64,000 bases of DNA. It comes from Nitrosovibrio tenuis (GTDB lineage: Bacteria > Pseudomonadota > Gammaproteobacteria > Burkholderiales > Nitrosomonadaceae). Shown here in pieces: positions 9,522 through 19,330 of the stretch. Each line of letters opens with the position of its first letter. The first letter of the stretch is position 1. Location of the stretch: positions 1 through 64,000 of the forward strand of contig NZ_FOBH01000011.1 of assembly GCF_900109785.1 (NCBI RefSeq), in the 5' to 3' direction. The position numbers and the translations under genes are program-made. A model generated the notes under the pieces. The model was given only the letters and a program-made list of their open reading frames with translations, searched no databases and was not told where the DNA came from.

Positions 9522-9899
9522 ATGGACATTATTTTCTTGCATGAACTCAAGGTCAAAACCTTGATTGGAATCTATCCCTGGGAACGCAGCGCTGCGCAAA
9601 CGATACAGCTCGACCTGGAAATCGCACTGCCGACAAGCCGCGCCTGCCTGACGGATAACTTCGAGGATGCGCTGGATTATGCGCTTGTTGTCCAGCGCAT
9701 CAATGAAACGCTTTCGCAAAGGCATTTTTCTCTGCTGGAAGCTCTGGCCGAGCACATCGCTCAAATAATCCTGATGGAATTCAAATCACCGTGGACCAAG
9801 ATTAGCGTGGCCAAACTCAGCGCGATACGCGGCGTAAAAAGACTGGGTGTATGCATTGAACGCCGGCGCGAGGATACGGCGCCAAAGATGATGGACTAA
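9522..9899 (+). CDS. folB: Dihydroneopterin aldolase FolB
   Basis: FolB converts dihydroneopterin to 6-hydroxymethyl-dihydropterin in folate synthesis. From the ATG at 9522 the protein has 125 residues and starts MDIIFLHELKVKTLIGIYPW, the typical FolB N-terminus. The frame is open back to a GTG at 9462, but the extra 20 residues do not match the family. The conserved Glu/Tyr region (LDYALV) and the late VAKLSAIRGVKRLGVCIERR are present. A perfect hairpin follows 60 bp downstream. Confidence 0.9.
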   Translation: MDIIFLHELKVKTLIGIYPWERSAAQTIQLDLEIALPTSRACLTDNFEDALDYALVVQRINETLSQRHFSLLEALAEHIAQIILMEFKSPWTKISVAKLSAIRGVKRLGVCIERRREDTAPKMMD

Positions 9900-9959
9900 G
9901 ATCTGGTCCAGGTGGGTGGGCAGCATGGAGAGTGTTTGAATGAGCCCGTGCAAGTTTTC

Positions 9960-9992
9960 CATGCTACCTGAGCTGTTGGCTCAGGTAGCATG
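9960..9992. terminator. Perfect 14-bp hairpin between convergent folB and the CBS gene
   Basis: CATGCTACCTGAGC (9960-9973) pairs perfectly with 9979-9992 around a 5-nt loop. An outer AGCCCG/CGGGCT pair encloses it. No long T-run follows on either strand, but the place between convergent genes suits a shared terminator. Confidence 0.6.
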
Positions 9993-10030
9993 ATTCGGGC
10001 TTGGGATTGCACCCGCAAATTAACCGGTGA

Positions 10031-10618
10031 TTAACCGGCAATTAACGTTTCCTCAATTTCAACAAAAGTTTTCGCAACCTCGGTGGGCGGAATGGCGGCT
10101 CCGAGCTGCTTCTCGATTTGTGTCAAGGAAAAAATCCCGCACACTACCGGTTTGCCATCAGCGTCATTCTCTACCACCAGGGTATGCTGGCGCCCGCTAT
10201 CACGCAGACTGGCGATAACGTTGCCCACCTTGGCGTTCTGAACTTCTTTCATGGGAATAGCTTCCAGCCGATCAAGCGGGGTCATGATATCCGAGACCAG
10301 GATCTCATTGTGCTTTATCTGGCGCTGCTGGATGAAACGGAGCGGTTTCTCGCCGAGAATATCGGTTGCGGTGAGAATACCGCAGAGGATCTCGTCTTGA
10401 TCCAACACAAGCAACGAGCGTATACCGCGCTGCATCATATATGCATTAGCGGATTCCATTGTGGTATGAGGTTCGGTTACGCCCGCATGGATATGCCGTA
10501 AATCGGTCATGACTTCAAGTGCAGGTGATGTGAGGGTTACAGATGCAGGCGCAGCGGGACAAACTACCCGAACGGCGCCCGTCAGGCGCTGTGCAGGAAG
10601 AACATGATAGTCGGGCAT
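10031..10618 (-). CDS. CBS-domain pair protein
   Basis: A 195-residue cytoplasmic protein with two CBS modules. The first is at about residues 40-95 (SANAYMMQRGIRSLLVLD ... GILTATDIL). The second is at about 105-175 (VSDIMTPLD ... IASLRDSGRQHTLVVEN ... GIFSLTQIE). CBS pairs usually sense adenine nucleotides; the ligand and target here are unknown. The start is supported by GGAGG eight bases upstream. Its last codons and stop (10031-10033) fall inside an 11-bp tandem duplication (10019-10040), so its C-terminus may have been reshaped recently. Confidence 0.88.
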   Translation of the reverse strand: MPDYHVLPAQRLTGAVRVVCPAAPASVTLTSPALEVMTDLRHIHAGVTEPHTTMESANAYMMQRGIRSLLVLDQDEILCGILTATDILGEKPLRFIQQRQIKHNEILVSDIMTPLDRLEAIPMKEVQNAKVGNVIASLRDSGRQHTLVVENDADGKPVVCGIFSLTQIEKQLGAAIPPTEVAKTFVEIEETLIAG

Positions 10619-11016
10619 GGCATTATCCTCCAGCGTTTGTGGATGGGATACTTGATACTACCTGGAACACTCCTAGAATACCCCGGCCCCCTTCGGCCAC
10701 CTTGTTTACTCTACGCCCAAGTAGGGGGCTCCGCAAGATTCGAGGGGGCTAAATTCTGCAGCACCGGGTTGCCCGATGAACTGCCAACAGTTTTGTCGGA
10801 TGAGATACCGGATGAGATAGCGAATGCGCTAAAGGTGTCTTAACTGAGTGGGCAGGTTAAGGCGCTGAGAGAGAAGAGTTGATAAGTACGGGTTGGTATA
10901 TACAGAGTTGATACGTATGGAGATGAAAGATTAGGAGTTCCAGAGTCCGGATGAGTGAACGTGACTCTACGATCCGGGAGCTGGCACCGACCTCGACCCC
11001 AGCCAAAGATAAGGTA
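10619..11016. other. 398-bp spacer without a recognisable gene
   Basis: No open frame here resembles a known protein. It includes a C/G-rich patch around 10680-10750 and loosely repeated GTTGATA/GTTGGTATA stretches around 10880-10920. I see no clear terminator or promoter. Confidence 0.5.
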
Positions 11017-11751
11017 TCAAGCATGATCATTCCGAGTTCGATCCGGGAGGGGGGTGATTTCCACTCCTGCGATTTCTTGATTCAGCCGTCGCAATAGCGA
11101 TGCCGGATCGCTTGCCTGCGTAATCGGCCTTCCGATTACGAGATAATTCGACCCGTTTATAATCGCCTGACGCGGGGTGGTCACCCGCTTCTGCTCATCC
11201 AATGAAGCGCCAGCCGGACGTATTCCTGGCGTGACAAGGCAAAAACGCTCACCCATGGCTTTCCTGAGTTCCGCGGCTTCCAGCGCGGAACTCACCACAC
11301 CATCCAGGCCACAATCCTGGGCAAGCATGGCGAGTCGTCGCACCACATCTTGCGGCTCGCCCTTCAGTCCTACATCGTCCAAATCGCTGTGTTCCATGCT
11401 GGTGAGCAGGGTTACGGCGATAAGTTTAGCGGATCCTGTTGGTACAGCCTCCCGGGCTGCGTGGAGCATCTTCCTGCCACCCAACGCATGGACGTTCATC
11501 ATCCATACGCCGAGCCTAGCCGCAGCCTTGCATGCATTAGCCACCGTGCTGGGGATATCGTGAAATTTCAAGTCGAGGAAAACGTCGAAACCCCTACCTA
11601 TTATTTTTTCTACCAGCCGCGGTCCGGCAGCGGTAAAAAGCTCCTTTCCCACTTTGACTCTGCATTCGGTTGGATCAAGCTTCGCTGTAAAGGATATTGC
11701 CTCTTCCGCGTCGGGAAAATCCAGGGCGACGATAATGCGCGGATCGCTCAT
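11017..11751 (-). CDS. pyrF: Orotidine 5'-phosphate decarboxylase PyrF
   Basis: PyrF makes UMP from OMP, the last step of de novo pyrimidine synthesis. From the ATG at 11751 it has 244 residues, starting [18 protein letters not shown] as usual. The catalytic [11 protein letters not shown] motif carries the Lys/Asp pair. The C-terminal VTPGIRP and YLVIGRPIT phosphate-binding motifs are intact. An in-frame ATG 11 codons upstream exists but adds residues that do not match. It ends the aroA-cmk-rpsA-ihfB-lapA-pyrF run. Confidence 0.95.
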   Translation of the reverse strand: MSDPRIIVALDFPDAEEAISFTAKLDPTECRVKVGKELFTAAGPRLVEKIIGRGFDVFLDLKFHDIPSTVANACKAAARLGVWMMNVHALGGRKMLHAAREAVPTGSAKLIAVTLLTSMEHSDLDDVGLKGEPQDVVRRLAMLAQDCGLDGVVSSALEAAELRKAMGERFCLVTPGIRPAGASLDEQKRVTTPRQAIINGSNYLVIGRPITQASDPASLLRRLNQEIAGVEITPLPDRTRNDHA

Positions 11752-11764
11752 AAGATGAGTGCTG

Positions 11765-11802
11765 TTCCTCCAATAATCTCTCATTCCTTCAATAATCTCT
11801 GA
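11765..11802. repeat. 19-bp tandem duplication just upstream of pyrF
   Basis: Units at 11765-11783 and 11784-11802 match at 17 of 19 positions and share CAATAATCTCT. They lie within 14 bp of the pyrF start, in what should be its leader. Confidence 0.85.
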
Positions 11803-11845
11803 CTAAAAGCTGACCAATGCGCCATGAGACTACTCATATTAAATA

Positions 11846-12097
11846 TTAATCATCTATATGATATTTTTTTCTGTAGCTGGCGATTTCACGCCTCTGCCTG
11901 AACAATTTGCCAAGGCAGGAGGCGGCCCCAATCGCTATGCCAAGCGCAAAAAAAAGCAATATTATCAATACAAGCGGCGCCTGCCATTCATAGCCAAAAT
12001 AATAGCGCAGGGTTACCGTTTCGGTATTCCTCACGGTAAAACCGAACAGCAGCAAAAACACCACGATACGTAGGAACCAGATGGGGTAACGCATCAT
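11846..12097 (-). CDS. lapA: LapA-domain inner-membrane protein
   Basis: An 83-residue protein with two hydrophobic segments (about residues 5-22 and 41-62) and a basic cytoplasmic tail (RQRREIASYRKKYHI). This is the LapA/DUF1049 layout. In E. coli LapA works with LapB to regulate LPS synthesis through LpxC turnover. Here the next gene is pyrF, 94 bp downstream of lapA, so the usual neighbour lapB is missing from its expected place. Confidence 0.85.
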   Translation of the reverse strand: MMRYPIWFLRIVVFLLLFGFTVRNTETVTLRYYFGYEWQAPLVLIILLFFALGIAIGAASCLGKLFRQRREIASYRKKYHIDD

Positions 12098-12210
12098 TTA
12101 TCCCGGAAGCCGACTGCCCGTTGACATAGCAGAAGGGAGTAACAAGCGGATAACAATCTCGCGTATTTCGCAATAGACCGGATTCGCGCGGACATTACCC
12201 GGAAAACCCA

Positions 12211-12243
12211 TAAAAAGGCGGCATGATCTTTCGATCTGCCGCC
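12211..12243 (-). terminator. Intrinsic terminator after ihfB
   Basis: On the minus strand a GGCGGCA/TGCCGCC stem (12217-12243, with an inner GATC/GATC pair) is followed by TTTTTA (complement of 12211-12216). It ends the rpsA-ihfB transcript 26 bp past ihfB and separates it from lapA. Confidence 0.85.
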
Positions 12244-12268
12244 ATTTTATATCCCATGTTGCCAATCT

Positions 12269-12553
12269 TCAGTCTTTCTGGTCGACGCGCTCTCGCATTT
12301 CTTTACCCGCCTTGAAATGCGGCACATACTTCTCCGGCACCCGCACCTTTTCCCCCGACTTCGGATTTCGTCCGACGCGCGGAGGGCGATAGTTCAGATC
12401 GAAGCTGCCAAATCCCCGAATTTCGATACGTTGACCCTGTGACAAACTCTTGGCCATGGCGTCAAGTATTACCTTGACCGCGAGCTCAGCATCCTTTGCT
12501 ACCAACTGCGGATAGCGAGCTGCAAGCCTCGCGATCAGTTCAGACTTTGTCAT
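12269..12553 (-). CDS. ihfB: Integration host factor beta subunit
   Basis: A 94-residue DNA-bending protein that pairs with IhfA. It begins [17 protein letters not shown] and carries the family core [14 protein letters not shown], followed by the [15 protein letters not shown] arm that inserts a proline into the minor groove. It follows rpsA by 9 bp, the standard rpsA-ihfB pair. Confidence 0.96.
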   Translation of the reverse strand: MTKSELIARLAARYPQLVAKDAELAVKVILDAMAKSLSQGQRIEIRGFGSFDLNYRPPRVGRNPKSGEKVRVPEKYVPHFKAGKEMRERVDQKD

Positions 12554-12562
12554 GGCTACCCT

Positions 12563-14281
12563 TTATGGCTCAGTATTTTTTACGTCCATCTTGGCTTTAA
12601 GTAACGCGCCCAGGCTGGTGGTCCCGGCGTTAGCGGAACTGTCGACCGCAACTTTCTGAATGGCATCCGATTCTTCCGCTAAATCCTTGGCCTTTATCGA
12701 AAGATTGATCGTCCGGTTCTTGCGATCGATATTAATGATCATTGCCTCAACCGTATCGCCTTCTTTTAAGTGCGTGCGAATATCTTCAACCCTATCCCTG
12801 GACACTTCAGACGCGCGCAGATACCCTTCGACATCATTCTCCAATGCAATGACAGCGCCCTTGGCATCAATGGACTTGACTGTGCCTTTGACAATACTGT
12901 TCTTATCGTTTACGGAGACAAAGCTGTTGAACGGATCACCTTCCAGTTGCTTGATTCCGAGCGATATTCGCTCACGCTCGACATCGATGGACAATACAAC
13001 TGCCTCAACTTCATCGCCTTTCTTGTAATTGCGTACGGCTTCTTCACCCGGTTGGCTCCAGGAAAGATCAGACAAATGCACCAACCCATCTATGCCGCCC
13101 TGCAATCCGATAAAAACACCGAAGTCGGTAATGGATTTGATCTGGCCGCGGACCTTGTCGCCTTTCTGATGGTTCATTGCAAAGTCTTCCCAGGGATTTA
13201 CTTTGCACTGCTTCATGCCGAGAGAAATACGCCGGCGCTCCTCATCGATTTCCAGGATCATTACTTCGACTTCATCGCCCAGTTGCACAATCTTGGAGGG
13301 ATACACGTTCTTGTTGGTCCAATCCATTTCAGACACATGCACCAGCCCTTCAATACCCTGCTCAATCTCCACGAATGCGCCATAATCGGTAAGATTACTG
13401 ACTTTGCCGAACAGACGGGTGTGGGGTGGATAACGCCGTGAGAGCCCGACCCACGGATCTTCGGTCAACTGCTTCATTCCCAGCGATACCCGATTCTTCT
13501 CCTGATCGAATTTAAGCACTTTGGCGGTCACTTCGTCCCCGACACTGATGACTTCGGAAGGATGTTTCACCCGCCTCCATGCGAGATCGGTGATGTGCAA
13601 CAGGCCATCTATACCGCCCAGGTCAACGAATGCGCCGTAATCGGTGATATTCTTGACAATGCCCTTGACCACAGCGCCTTCGGTCAGGTTTTCAAGCAAT
13701 GTCTGGCGATCCGCGCCTTGGGTCTCTTCCAGAACCGCACGGCGCGATACCACGACGTTATTGCGCTTGCGATCCAGCTTGATAACCTTGAATTCCATCT
13801 CCTTGTTTTCGTAAGGGGTCGTATCCTTGACCGGGCGAATATCCACGAGCGAGCCGGGGAGAAATGCGCGAATACCGTTAATCATTGCAGTAAGGCCACC
13901 TTTGACCTTGCCGGTTACCAGGCCGGATACGATAGCGCCGCTTTCCATGGCTGCTTCGAGATCATGCCAGGCGGTAAGACGCTTGGCCTTGTCGCGTGAC
14001 AAGCGCGTTTCACCATAACCATCTTCAAGCGCCTCGATGGCAACACTGACAAAATCGCCGGGCTTGACTTCGATTTCGCCTTTATCATTCTTGAATTCTT
14101 CGACAGGTATGAAACTTTCCGATTTCAGGCCCGCATTTACAACCACGACGTTGTAATCGACACGGACAACCTGGGCGGTGATGACTTCACCCACCCGCAT
14201 TTCCTGTCGGGAAAGGCTTTCTTCGAATAGAGCTGCAAAACTTTCAGAGGAATCTATAGCGGAAGCAATGGCTGTGGTCAT
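12563..14281 (-). CDS. rpsA: 30S ribosomal protein S1
   Basis: S1 brings mRNA to the 30S subunit. From the ATG at 14281 it has 572 residues starting [20 protein letters not shown]. The frame is open 13 codons further back, but those residues do not fit the family. Six S1 repeats are present, with the recurring [19 protein letters not shown] and [20 protein letters not shown] patterns. The C-terminal tail ends [14 protein letters not shown]. It is part of the cmk-rpsA-ihfB run. Confidence 0.97.
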   Translation of the reverse strand: MTTAIASAIDSSESFAALFEESLSRQEMRVGEVITAQVVRVDYNVVVVNAGLKSESFIPVEEFKNDKGEIEVKPGDFVSVAIEALEDGYGETRLSRDKAKRLTAWHDLEAAMESGAIVSGLVTGKVKGGLTAMINGIRAFLPGSLVDIRPVKDTTPYENKEMEFKVIKLDRKRNNVVVSRRAVLEETQGADRQTLLENLTEGAVVKGIVKNITDYGAFVDLGGIDGLLHITDLAWRRVKHPSEVISVGDEVTAKVLKFDQEKNRVSLGMKQLTEDPWVGLSRRYPPHTRLFGKVSNLTDYGAFVEIEQGIEGLVHVSEMDWTNKNVYPSKIVQLGDEVEVMILEIDEERRRISLGMKQCKVNPWEDFAMNHQKGDKVRGQIKSITDFGVFIGLQGGIDGLVHLSDLSWSQPGEEAVRNYKKGDEVEAVVLSIDVERERISLGIKQLEGDPFNSFVSVNDKNSIVKGTVKSIDAKGAVIALENDVEGYLRASEVSRDRVEDIRTHLKEGDTVEAMIINIDRKNRTINLSIKAKDLAEESDAIQKVAVDSSANAGTTSLGALLKAKMDVKNTEP

Positions 14282-14604
14282 GTAAAAAATACCTGATTTG
14301 GAATCCCGTCGGCGAGACAATTGACGGGGTTAAAGGTTAATAAAACTGCCTGGGCAGAACGCCCCCTTATATTTGCCAAGAGGGGGCAGCAAGGCAGCAA
14401 TTCGTCAGCACTTACTTTTTGCATCAAGGAATTTCAATTGCCGTAATCTCATCCATTCATAAGTAGCCATAAGAGCTAAGCCGCTCTTGCCGCGGCAGCT
14501 TGGCCGCTCTGCCCTCCGAGGCCAGCCGAGCCCAAACAGACTGAGTAGACTGAGCTGAGGCCAACGGGTTAATGAATGAAGGGCCTGGCTTGGAACTTGA
14601 ATTT
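14282..14604 (-). promoter_or_regulatory. rpsA leader region with a hairpin at 14361-14387
   Basis: This 323-bp spacer between cmk and rpsA holds no gene. Close to rpsA, GCCCCCT (14361-14367) pairs with AGGGGGC (14381-14387). In other bacteria S1 represses its own translation through structured leaders, so a regulatory role is plausible but inferred. A 9-bp AGACTGAGT/AGACTGAGC repeat lies near 14537. Confidence 0.4.
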
Positions 14605-15297
14605 CTAGAGATGCTTTTTTGCACAAACACCGGCGTATTGCTTTAGTACGCTATCCACCGCTTCTGCGATATTCAATGAAGTTGTGTCCAGTAGATTCGT
14701 ATCTGTGCCCTGTTGCAAGGGCGCTACGGTTCGATTGCTGTCACGCGCATCGCGATCCCGTATATCCTGCAAGAGGGTGGCAATATTAGCATCTATCCCT
14801 TTTTCCATCAACTGTTTAAGCCTCCGTTGCGCCCGCGTCTCAGCACTGGCGGTGAGAAAGATTTTGAGAACGGCGTCGGGAAATACCACCGACCCCATAT
14901 CGCGCCCGTCCGCGACCAGGCCGGGAATCTGACGAAACTCGCGCTGCCGGGCCAAAAGAGCCGTCCTGACCTTTGGGTACGCGGCAATCCTTGACGCGGC
15001 GTTACTGCACGCCTCGGTACGAATTGCACTGGTGACGTTTTCGCTCTGGAAACGGATATCCGCACCCTCAAAAACAACATCGAGTTGGGCAGCAACATCG
15101 CTCAGCGTATTTTCATTGCTCAGATCGACTCCGGATCGCATTGCCGCCAGCGCCACCAAGCGGTAAAGCGCTCCACTGTCGAGATAGTGAAATCCCAGCT
15201 TTTCCGCGACGCGTTGTGCAACAGTGCCCTTCCCGGAAGCCGACGGACCGTCAATCGCAATAACCGGTACATTGTCGATACGCATAAATCCTTTCAT
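14605..15297 (-). CDS. cmk: Cytidylate kinase
   Basis: Cmk phosphorylates CMP and dCMP. It has 230 residues with the P-loop GPSASGKGTVAQ, the early YLDSGALYR, DGRDMGSVVFP and the lid RDARDSNRTVAPL. Two starts are possible: ATG at 15297, or ATG at 15285 (MRIDNVPVIAID), which is preceded by AAAGGA and matches the family better. It lies between aroA and rpsA, as in most Betaproteobacteria. Confidence 0.95.
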   Translation of the reverse strand: MKGFMRIDNVPVIAIDGPSASGKGTVAQRVAEKLGFHYLDSGALYRLVALAAMRSGVDLSNENTLSDVAAQLDVVFEGADIRFQSENVTSAIRTEACSNAASRIAAYPKVRTALLARQREFRQIPGLVADGRDMGSVVFPDAVLKIFLTASAETRAQRRLKQLMEKGIDANIATLLQDIRDRDARDSNRTVAPLQQGTDTNLLDTTSLNIAEAVDSVLKQYAGVCAKKHL

Positions 15298-15300
15298 GAG

Positions 15301-15328
15301 AAACAGTTATGATCAAACAGTTATGATC
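15301..15328. repeat. Perfect 14-bp tandem duplication at the aroA/cmk junction
   Basis: AAACAGTTATGATC occurs at 15301-15314 and 15315-15328 without mismatch. The aroA stop codon (15327-15329) uses the end of the second unit, and cmk starts 4 bp beyond the first. Confidence 0.9.
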
Positions 15329-16640
15329 AGGCTTGTACTACTGATGCGAACTTCTCGAAATAATCAGGAAACGTCTTACTCACGCAATCAGGATTGTTGA
15401 TCCTCACCGCCGCCCCTAACGACGCCAACGAGAAGCACATGGCCATCCGGTGGTCCTCATAGGTGTCGATCGCGCTATGCGCAATCAGCCCCCCGGCTGG
15501 AGGCGTGATACGCAGAAAATCACGGCCTTCCTCAACGCTAGCGCCCAGCTTCCGTAACTCTTTCGCCATCGCCGCAAGGCGATCGGTTTCCTTTACCCGC
15601 CAACTGGCGATATTCCTGAGTATGGTAGTACCGCGAGCGAACAACGCCGCGACAGCGAGCGTCATGGCGGCATCGGGAATATGGTTGCAATCAAGATTCA
15701 CCGGCCGCAGATACCCGGATCTGGGTGCCCGCGCTTCGATCCAATTATTGCCTAGCCTGATATCGGCTCCCATTTCTTGCAGCACATCGACAAAACGAAG
15801 GTCGCCCTGAAGACTGCCCTGCCCTATCCCTTCCACCCGGACAGGGCCTGTACCGATAACACCTGCGGCGAGAAAGTACGAAGCGGAGGAGGCATCCCCT
15901 TCTACAAAAATCTCGCCTGGGCTGCGATAGCTTTGGCCAGCGCGCAGAGTGAAGCGACGCCACTCGTCACGCTCAACCTTTACGCCGAAACGGGCCATCA
16001 GGGCAATGGTCAGTTCGATATAAGGCTGTGAAATCAGTTCTCCCACCACTGTTATGCTTGGTTTTTCGCCCGCAACGGATGCGGATAAGGGCAACGCCAT
16101 GAGCAAGCCGGTCAGGAACTGACTGGACACGTCGCCTTTAACCGTTATCGCATTTGGATGAATTCTGGCAGGCTTAATTTGCAGCGGAGGAAAACCCTCC
16201 TTATCAAGATAGGTGATATCCGCACCCAACTGGCGCAGCGCGTCCACCAGATCGCCGATCGGACGTTCATGCATGCGGGGTACTCCGGATAAGCGGTAAT
16301 TACCTTGCGCCAGCGCCAGTATCGCGGTCAACGGACGAAACGCGGTGCCTGCATTGCCCAGAAATAAATCTGCTTCGCCTACCGGGAACCGCAGCGGAAA
16401 CCGCCCCGCCACACCCCGTATACAATAATGATTCCCATCAGCCTGAACGATGCCGACCCCCAAACCTCCTAGCGCGTCCAGCATACGTGCCGTATCATCG
16501 GAAAGCAGCAAATCGCGAATGTCAGTGAAACCATCAGCCAGCGCGGCAAGTAGCAATATGCGATTCGAAATGCTTTTGGAGCCGGGCAAGCGCACCACGC
16601 CTTGAGCAGTCTTGACCGCCGGCAGATCAATAAAATTCAT
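15327..16640 (-). CDS. aroA: 3-phosphoshikimate 1-carboxyvinyltransferase
   Basis: AroA (EPSP synthase) joins phosphoenolpyruvate to shikimate-3-phosphate in aromatic amino acid synthesis. From the ATG at 16640 it has 437 residues, the usual length, starting [30 protein letters not shown] and [15 protein letters not shown] bind substrate, and NWRVKETDR-like [14 protein letters not shown] and DYEDHR-like [10 protein letters not shown] occur near the C-terminus. An open frame continues 81 codons upstream but has no family similarity. It heads the aroA-cmk-rpsA run. Confidence 0.95.
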   Translation of the reverse strand: MNFIDLPAVKTAQGVVRLPGSKSISNRILLLAALADGFTDIRDLLLSDDTARMLDALGGLGVGIVQADGNHYCIRGVAGRFPLRFPVGEADLFLGNAGTAFRPLTAILALAQGNYRLSGVPRMHERPIGDLVDALRQLGADITYLDKEGFPPLQIKPARIHPNAITVKGDVSSQFLTGLLMALPLSASVAGEKPSITVVGELISQPYIELTIALMARFGVKVERDEWRRFTLRAGQSYRSPGEIFVEGDASSASYFLAAGVIGTGPVRVEGIGQGSLQGDLRFVDVLQEMGADIRLGNNWIEARAPRSGYLRPVNLDCNHIPDAAMTLAVAALFARGTTILRNIASWRVKETDRLAAMAKELRKLGASVEEGRDFLRITPPAGGLIAHSAIDTYEDHRMAMCFSLASLGAAVRINNPDCVSKTFPDYFEKFASVVQA

Positions 16641-17113
16641 TATGCATATTAAATCTTTATTAACGGATGATTTTCGCCTGAGATTTGCCTGGGACGTCGG
16701 CCGTCTTCCGAGCAATGCCAGGCGCCGTCCAGTTTCGAGTTTGGCGCTAAACGGCAAACCCCGCATTATAACAATTCCGACTGACGTATCCCCGGTTTTC
16801 CCGACTGATGGTGATACCCTTCCAGTCGCGTAACTGGCTGAGATAGATATATGATTGACCAGCTCAGCAATGCGACGGCACAATAATGGAATTTACCGAA
16901 ATTTTCGTCACGGCCCATTTTCTTCAGAACGCGTTGCAACTAACTACTCGACTGTTTAATATCTGCTTAATATACAAAGGCATTTCATAAGGGGGAGCCT
17001 TTAATACTCGATTTTCACTTTATTCCTCGTGCTACAAAGTACAAAGAAACACCTGAAAATAAGTCGCAGGACTTATTCCGAGATTCGCAGGCATCACATG
17101 GAAGGAAGTCCAG
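16641..17113. other. 473-bp spacer between divergent aroA and cysK
   Basis: No gene is supported here. The part next to aroA is open in the aroA frame but looks non-coding. The part next to cysK is AT-richer and contains a good sigma-70-like promoter at 16934-16962. Confidence 0.5.
16934..16962 (+). promoter_or_regulatory. Candidate promoter for cysK-cysE
   Basis: TTGCAA (16934-16939) and TAATAT (16957-16962) are separated by exactly 17 bp, 150 bp upstream of cysK. No operator for a CysB-type regulator is evident by eye. Confidence 0.45.
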
Positions 17114-18091
17114 ATGGCGCACTGGTTCAAAGATAACTCGCAATCCATCGGACACACTCCGCTGGTACGACTCAACCGCGTTGCAATCGATGCGCCAGCG
17201 ACAGTGTTGGCTAAAATTGAGGGCCGCAACCCCGCCTATTCGGTGAAATGCCGCATCGGCGCGGCAATGATAGAGGATGCGGAATCCCGGGGACTGCTTT
17301 ATCCGGGAAAAGAACTGGTGGAGCCGACCAGCGGTAATACCGGCATCGCCCTTGCCTCTGTAGCGGCTGCGCGCGGGATACCGTTGACCTTGACCATGCC
17401 TGAAACCATGAGCCAGGAACGGCGCAAACTTCTCACTGCTTATGGTGCAAAATTGATTCTTACGGAAGGTGCACGGGGCATGAAAGGCGCAGTAGCAAAA
17501 GCCGAGGAAATTGTCGGCTCCGACCCCGACCGGTATGTATTGCTTCAACAATTCACCAATCCCGCCAACCCCGCCATCCATGAGCGCACGACAGGACCTG
17601 AAATATGGAATGATACGGACGGCGTCATCGATATTTTTATTGCCGGTGTAGGCACAGGGGGCACGATAACCGGCGTCTCGCGCTACATCAAGAAAACCAG
17701 GGGAAAATCGATCACTTCCGTTGCTGTTGAGCCATCCGAAAGCCCGGTACTTACCCAACAGCGCGCCGGTGAGCCGTTAAAACCCGGACCGCATAAAATA
17801 CCTGGAATCGGAGCGGGCTTCGTACCGGGAAATCTGGATCTGTCACTGGTGGATGACATTCAGCAGGTCAGCAATGAAGAGGCGATACGCTATGCTCGCC
17901 GCCTTGCGCGCGAGGAGGGTATTATTTCGGGAATCTCATGCGGCGCTGCGGTAGCCGTGGCGGTGCGCTATGCCATCCGTGCTGAAAACGCCGGTAAAAC
18001 GATAGTGGTCGTCCTGCCCGACTCGGGAGAACGCTACTTGAGCTCCATCCTCTTCGAGGATGCGTTTGACACAGACGGATCGCTACAATGA
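17114..18091 (+). CDS. cysK: Cysteine synthase (O-acetylserine sulfhydrylase)
   Basis: A PLP enzyme that makes cysteine from O-acetylserine and sulfide. It has 325 residues. The PLP lysine is Lys45 in [20 protein letters not shown] (71-77 onward) binds the substrate carboxylate, and [10 protein letters not shown] binds the PLP phosphate. It overlaps cysE by the 4 bp ATGA, so the two subunits of the cysteine synthase complex are translationally coupled. CysK versus CysM type cannot be decided with certainty; the sequence looks CysK-like. Confidence 0.94.
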   Translation: MAHWFKDNSQSIGHTPLVRLNRVAIDAPATVLAKIEGRNPAYSVKCRIGAAMIEDAESRGLLYPGKELVEPTSGNTGIALASVAAARGIPLTLTMPETMSQERRKLLTAYGAKLILTEGARGMKGAVAKAEEIVGSDPDRYVLLQQFTNPANPAIHERTTGPEIWNDTDGVIDIFIAGVGTGGTITGVSRYIKKTRGKSITSVAVEPSESPVLTQQRAGEPLKPGPHKIPGIGAGFVPGNLDLSLVDDIQQVSNEEAIRYARRLAREEGIISGISCGAAVAVAVRYAIRAENAGKTIVVVLPDSGERYLSSILFEDAFDTDGSLQ

Positions 18092-19050
18092 CACCAAAGA
18101 CCAGGCAAGACGCCAGCTCATCTTTAGCAACACCAAGCTTCCAAATCGATAGGGTTGTTTCCGAGCTTAGAACCTTGCGCTTAAGATCGCTGGAAGATCG
18201 GCAGAGACGTGACAGGCCTCCCAAGCTACCTTCCCGCAAGATATTAGTGGGCATCGCGGATGGCTTGCGGGCAGTGCTTTTCCCGAACCGTTTGGGCTTG
18301 CCCGATCTTACCGATGAAAGCGTGGATTATTATGTCGGGCATATGCTGGATGTGACGCTCCGCGATCTATTGGTACAGGTGCGCCGTGAACTTCGATTTG
18401 TATCGGGACTGGAGGCGACAAGCAATGCCGGCATTGCCGATCGGGAGCAGGCCGCCGCCATTATCCGGGCGTTTGCCAAGCGACTGCCACATGTACGCAG
18501 TCTGCTGGAGAGCGATATCCAGGCAGCGTACGAAGGGGATCCCGCGGCGCGAAGCATAGACGAGGTACTGGTCTGCTATCCGGGCATCACTGCAATTACA
18601 CACTACCGGCTTGCCCACGAACTGCACTGTCTGGGTGCACCCTTGATCGCTCGCATGATCTCGGAAATTGCCCATTCCGCAACGGGTATTGAAATTCATC
18701 CGGGAGCGAAGATAGGCGGCAGCTTTTTCATTGATCACGGTACAGGAGTCGTGATCGGGGAAACCGCCATCATTGGCGAACATGTACGGCTTTATCAAGC
18801 CGTAACCCTGGGCGCGAAGCGTTTCCCTGTGGATGAGCATGGTGCCCTGGTAAAAGGCAACTTACGTCATCCCATTGTCGAGGATGATGTGGTTATTTAT
18901 GCTGGCGCCACTATTCTCGGCCGTATTACCATCGGCCGTGGCTCGACCATTGGTGGCAATGTATGGCTCACGCGCAGCGTGCCGCCCGGCAGCAACGTCT
19001 CTCAGGCGCAGACTCGAAATGAGGTATTCGACCAGGGCGCGGGAATCTAA
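18088..19050 (+). CDS. cysE: Serine O-acetyltransferase
   Basis: CysE acetylates serine to O-acetylserine, the substrate for the gene just upstream. It has 320 residues, a longer-type SAT with an extended helical N-terminal domain. The C-terminal left-handed beta-helix shows hexapeptide repeats ([39 protein letters not shown]) and the active-site [11 protein letters not shown] with its His/Asp. The normally feedback-sensitive C-terminal tail ends FDQGAGI. Confidence 0.95.
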   Translation: MTPKTRQDASSSLATPSFQIDRVVSELRTLRLRSLEDRQRRDRPPKLPSRKILVGIADGLRAVLFPNRLGLPDLTDESVDYYVGHMLDVTLRDLLVQVRRELRFVSGLEATSNAGIADREQAAAIIRAFAKRLPHVRSLLESDIQAAYEGDPAARSIDEVLVCYPGITAITHYRLAHELHCLGAPLIARMISEIAHSATGIEIHPGAKIGGSFFIDHGTGVVIGETAIIGEHVRLYQAVTLGAKRFPVDEHGALVKGNLRHPIVEDDVVIYAGATILGRITIGRGSTIGGNVWLTRSVPPGSNVSQAQTRNEVFDQGAGI

Positions 19051-19330
19051 AAATCGAGGGCAAGATCGAGATCGAGGTTGGCCGCTGCACGCCTTGACAC
19101 CTGAGTGGACGCTATCTCGACTCGAGACTGCAGTCCCTATAGTGTAGTATGTTTGCCTACTGCTCTTGGGCAACTGGAGAGAAGAGATTCAAGCTGTTTA
19201 AGCTGTCCATGACATTCAGCCAGTGGCGTTTTTCAATCCAGGTTGACGCCTAACTGGCCAATACTTAGACTGTCCGGAAACCAATGGAATAAATTGGATT
19301 CCATCAGGACGGCAAACGATACGGAGCATT

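Noticed and set aside
10604-10843. Small plus-strand open frame in the CBS-pyrF gap
   Set aside because: It overlaps the CBS gene start and has no recognisable domain or good ribosome-binding site.
16641-16883. 81-codon upstream extension of aroA
   Set aside because: The residues match nothing in EPSP synthases, and the ATG at 16640 gives the standard length.
17015-17758. Long minus-strand open frame over cysK
   Set aside because: It lies opposite a clear cysteine synthase with intact motifs and shows no family pattern of its own.
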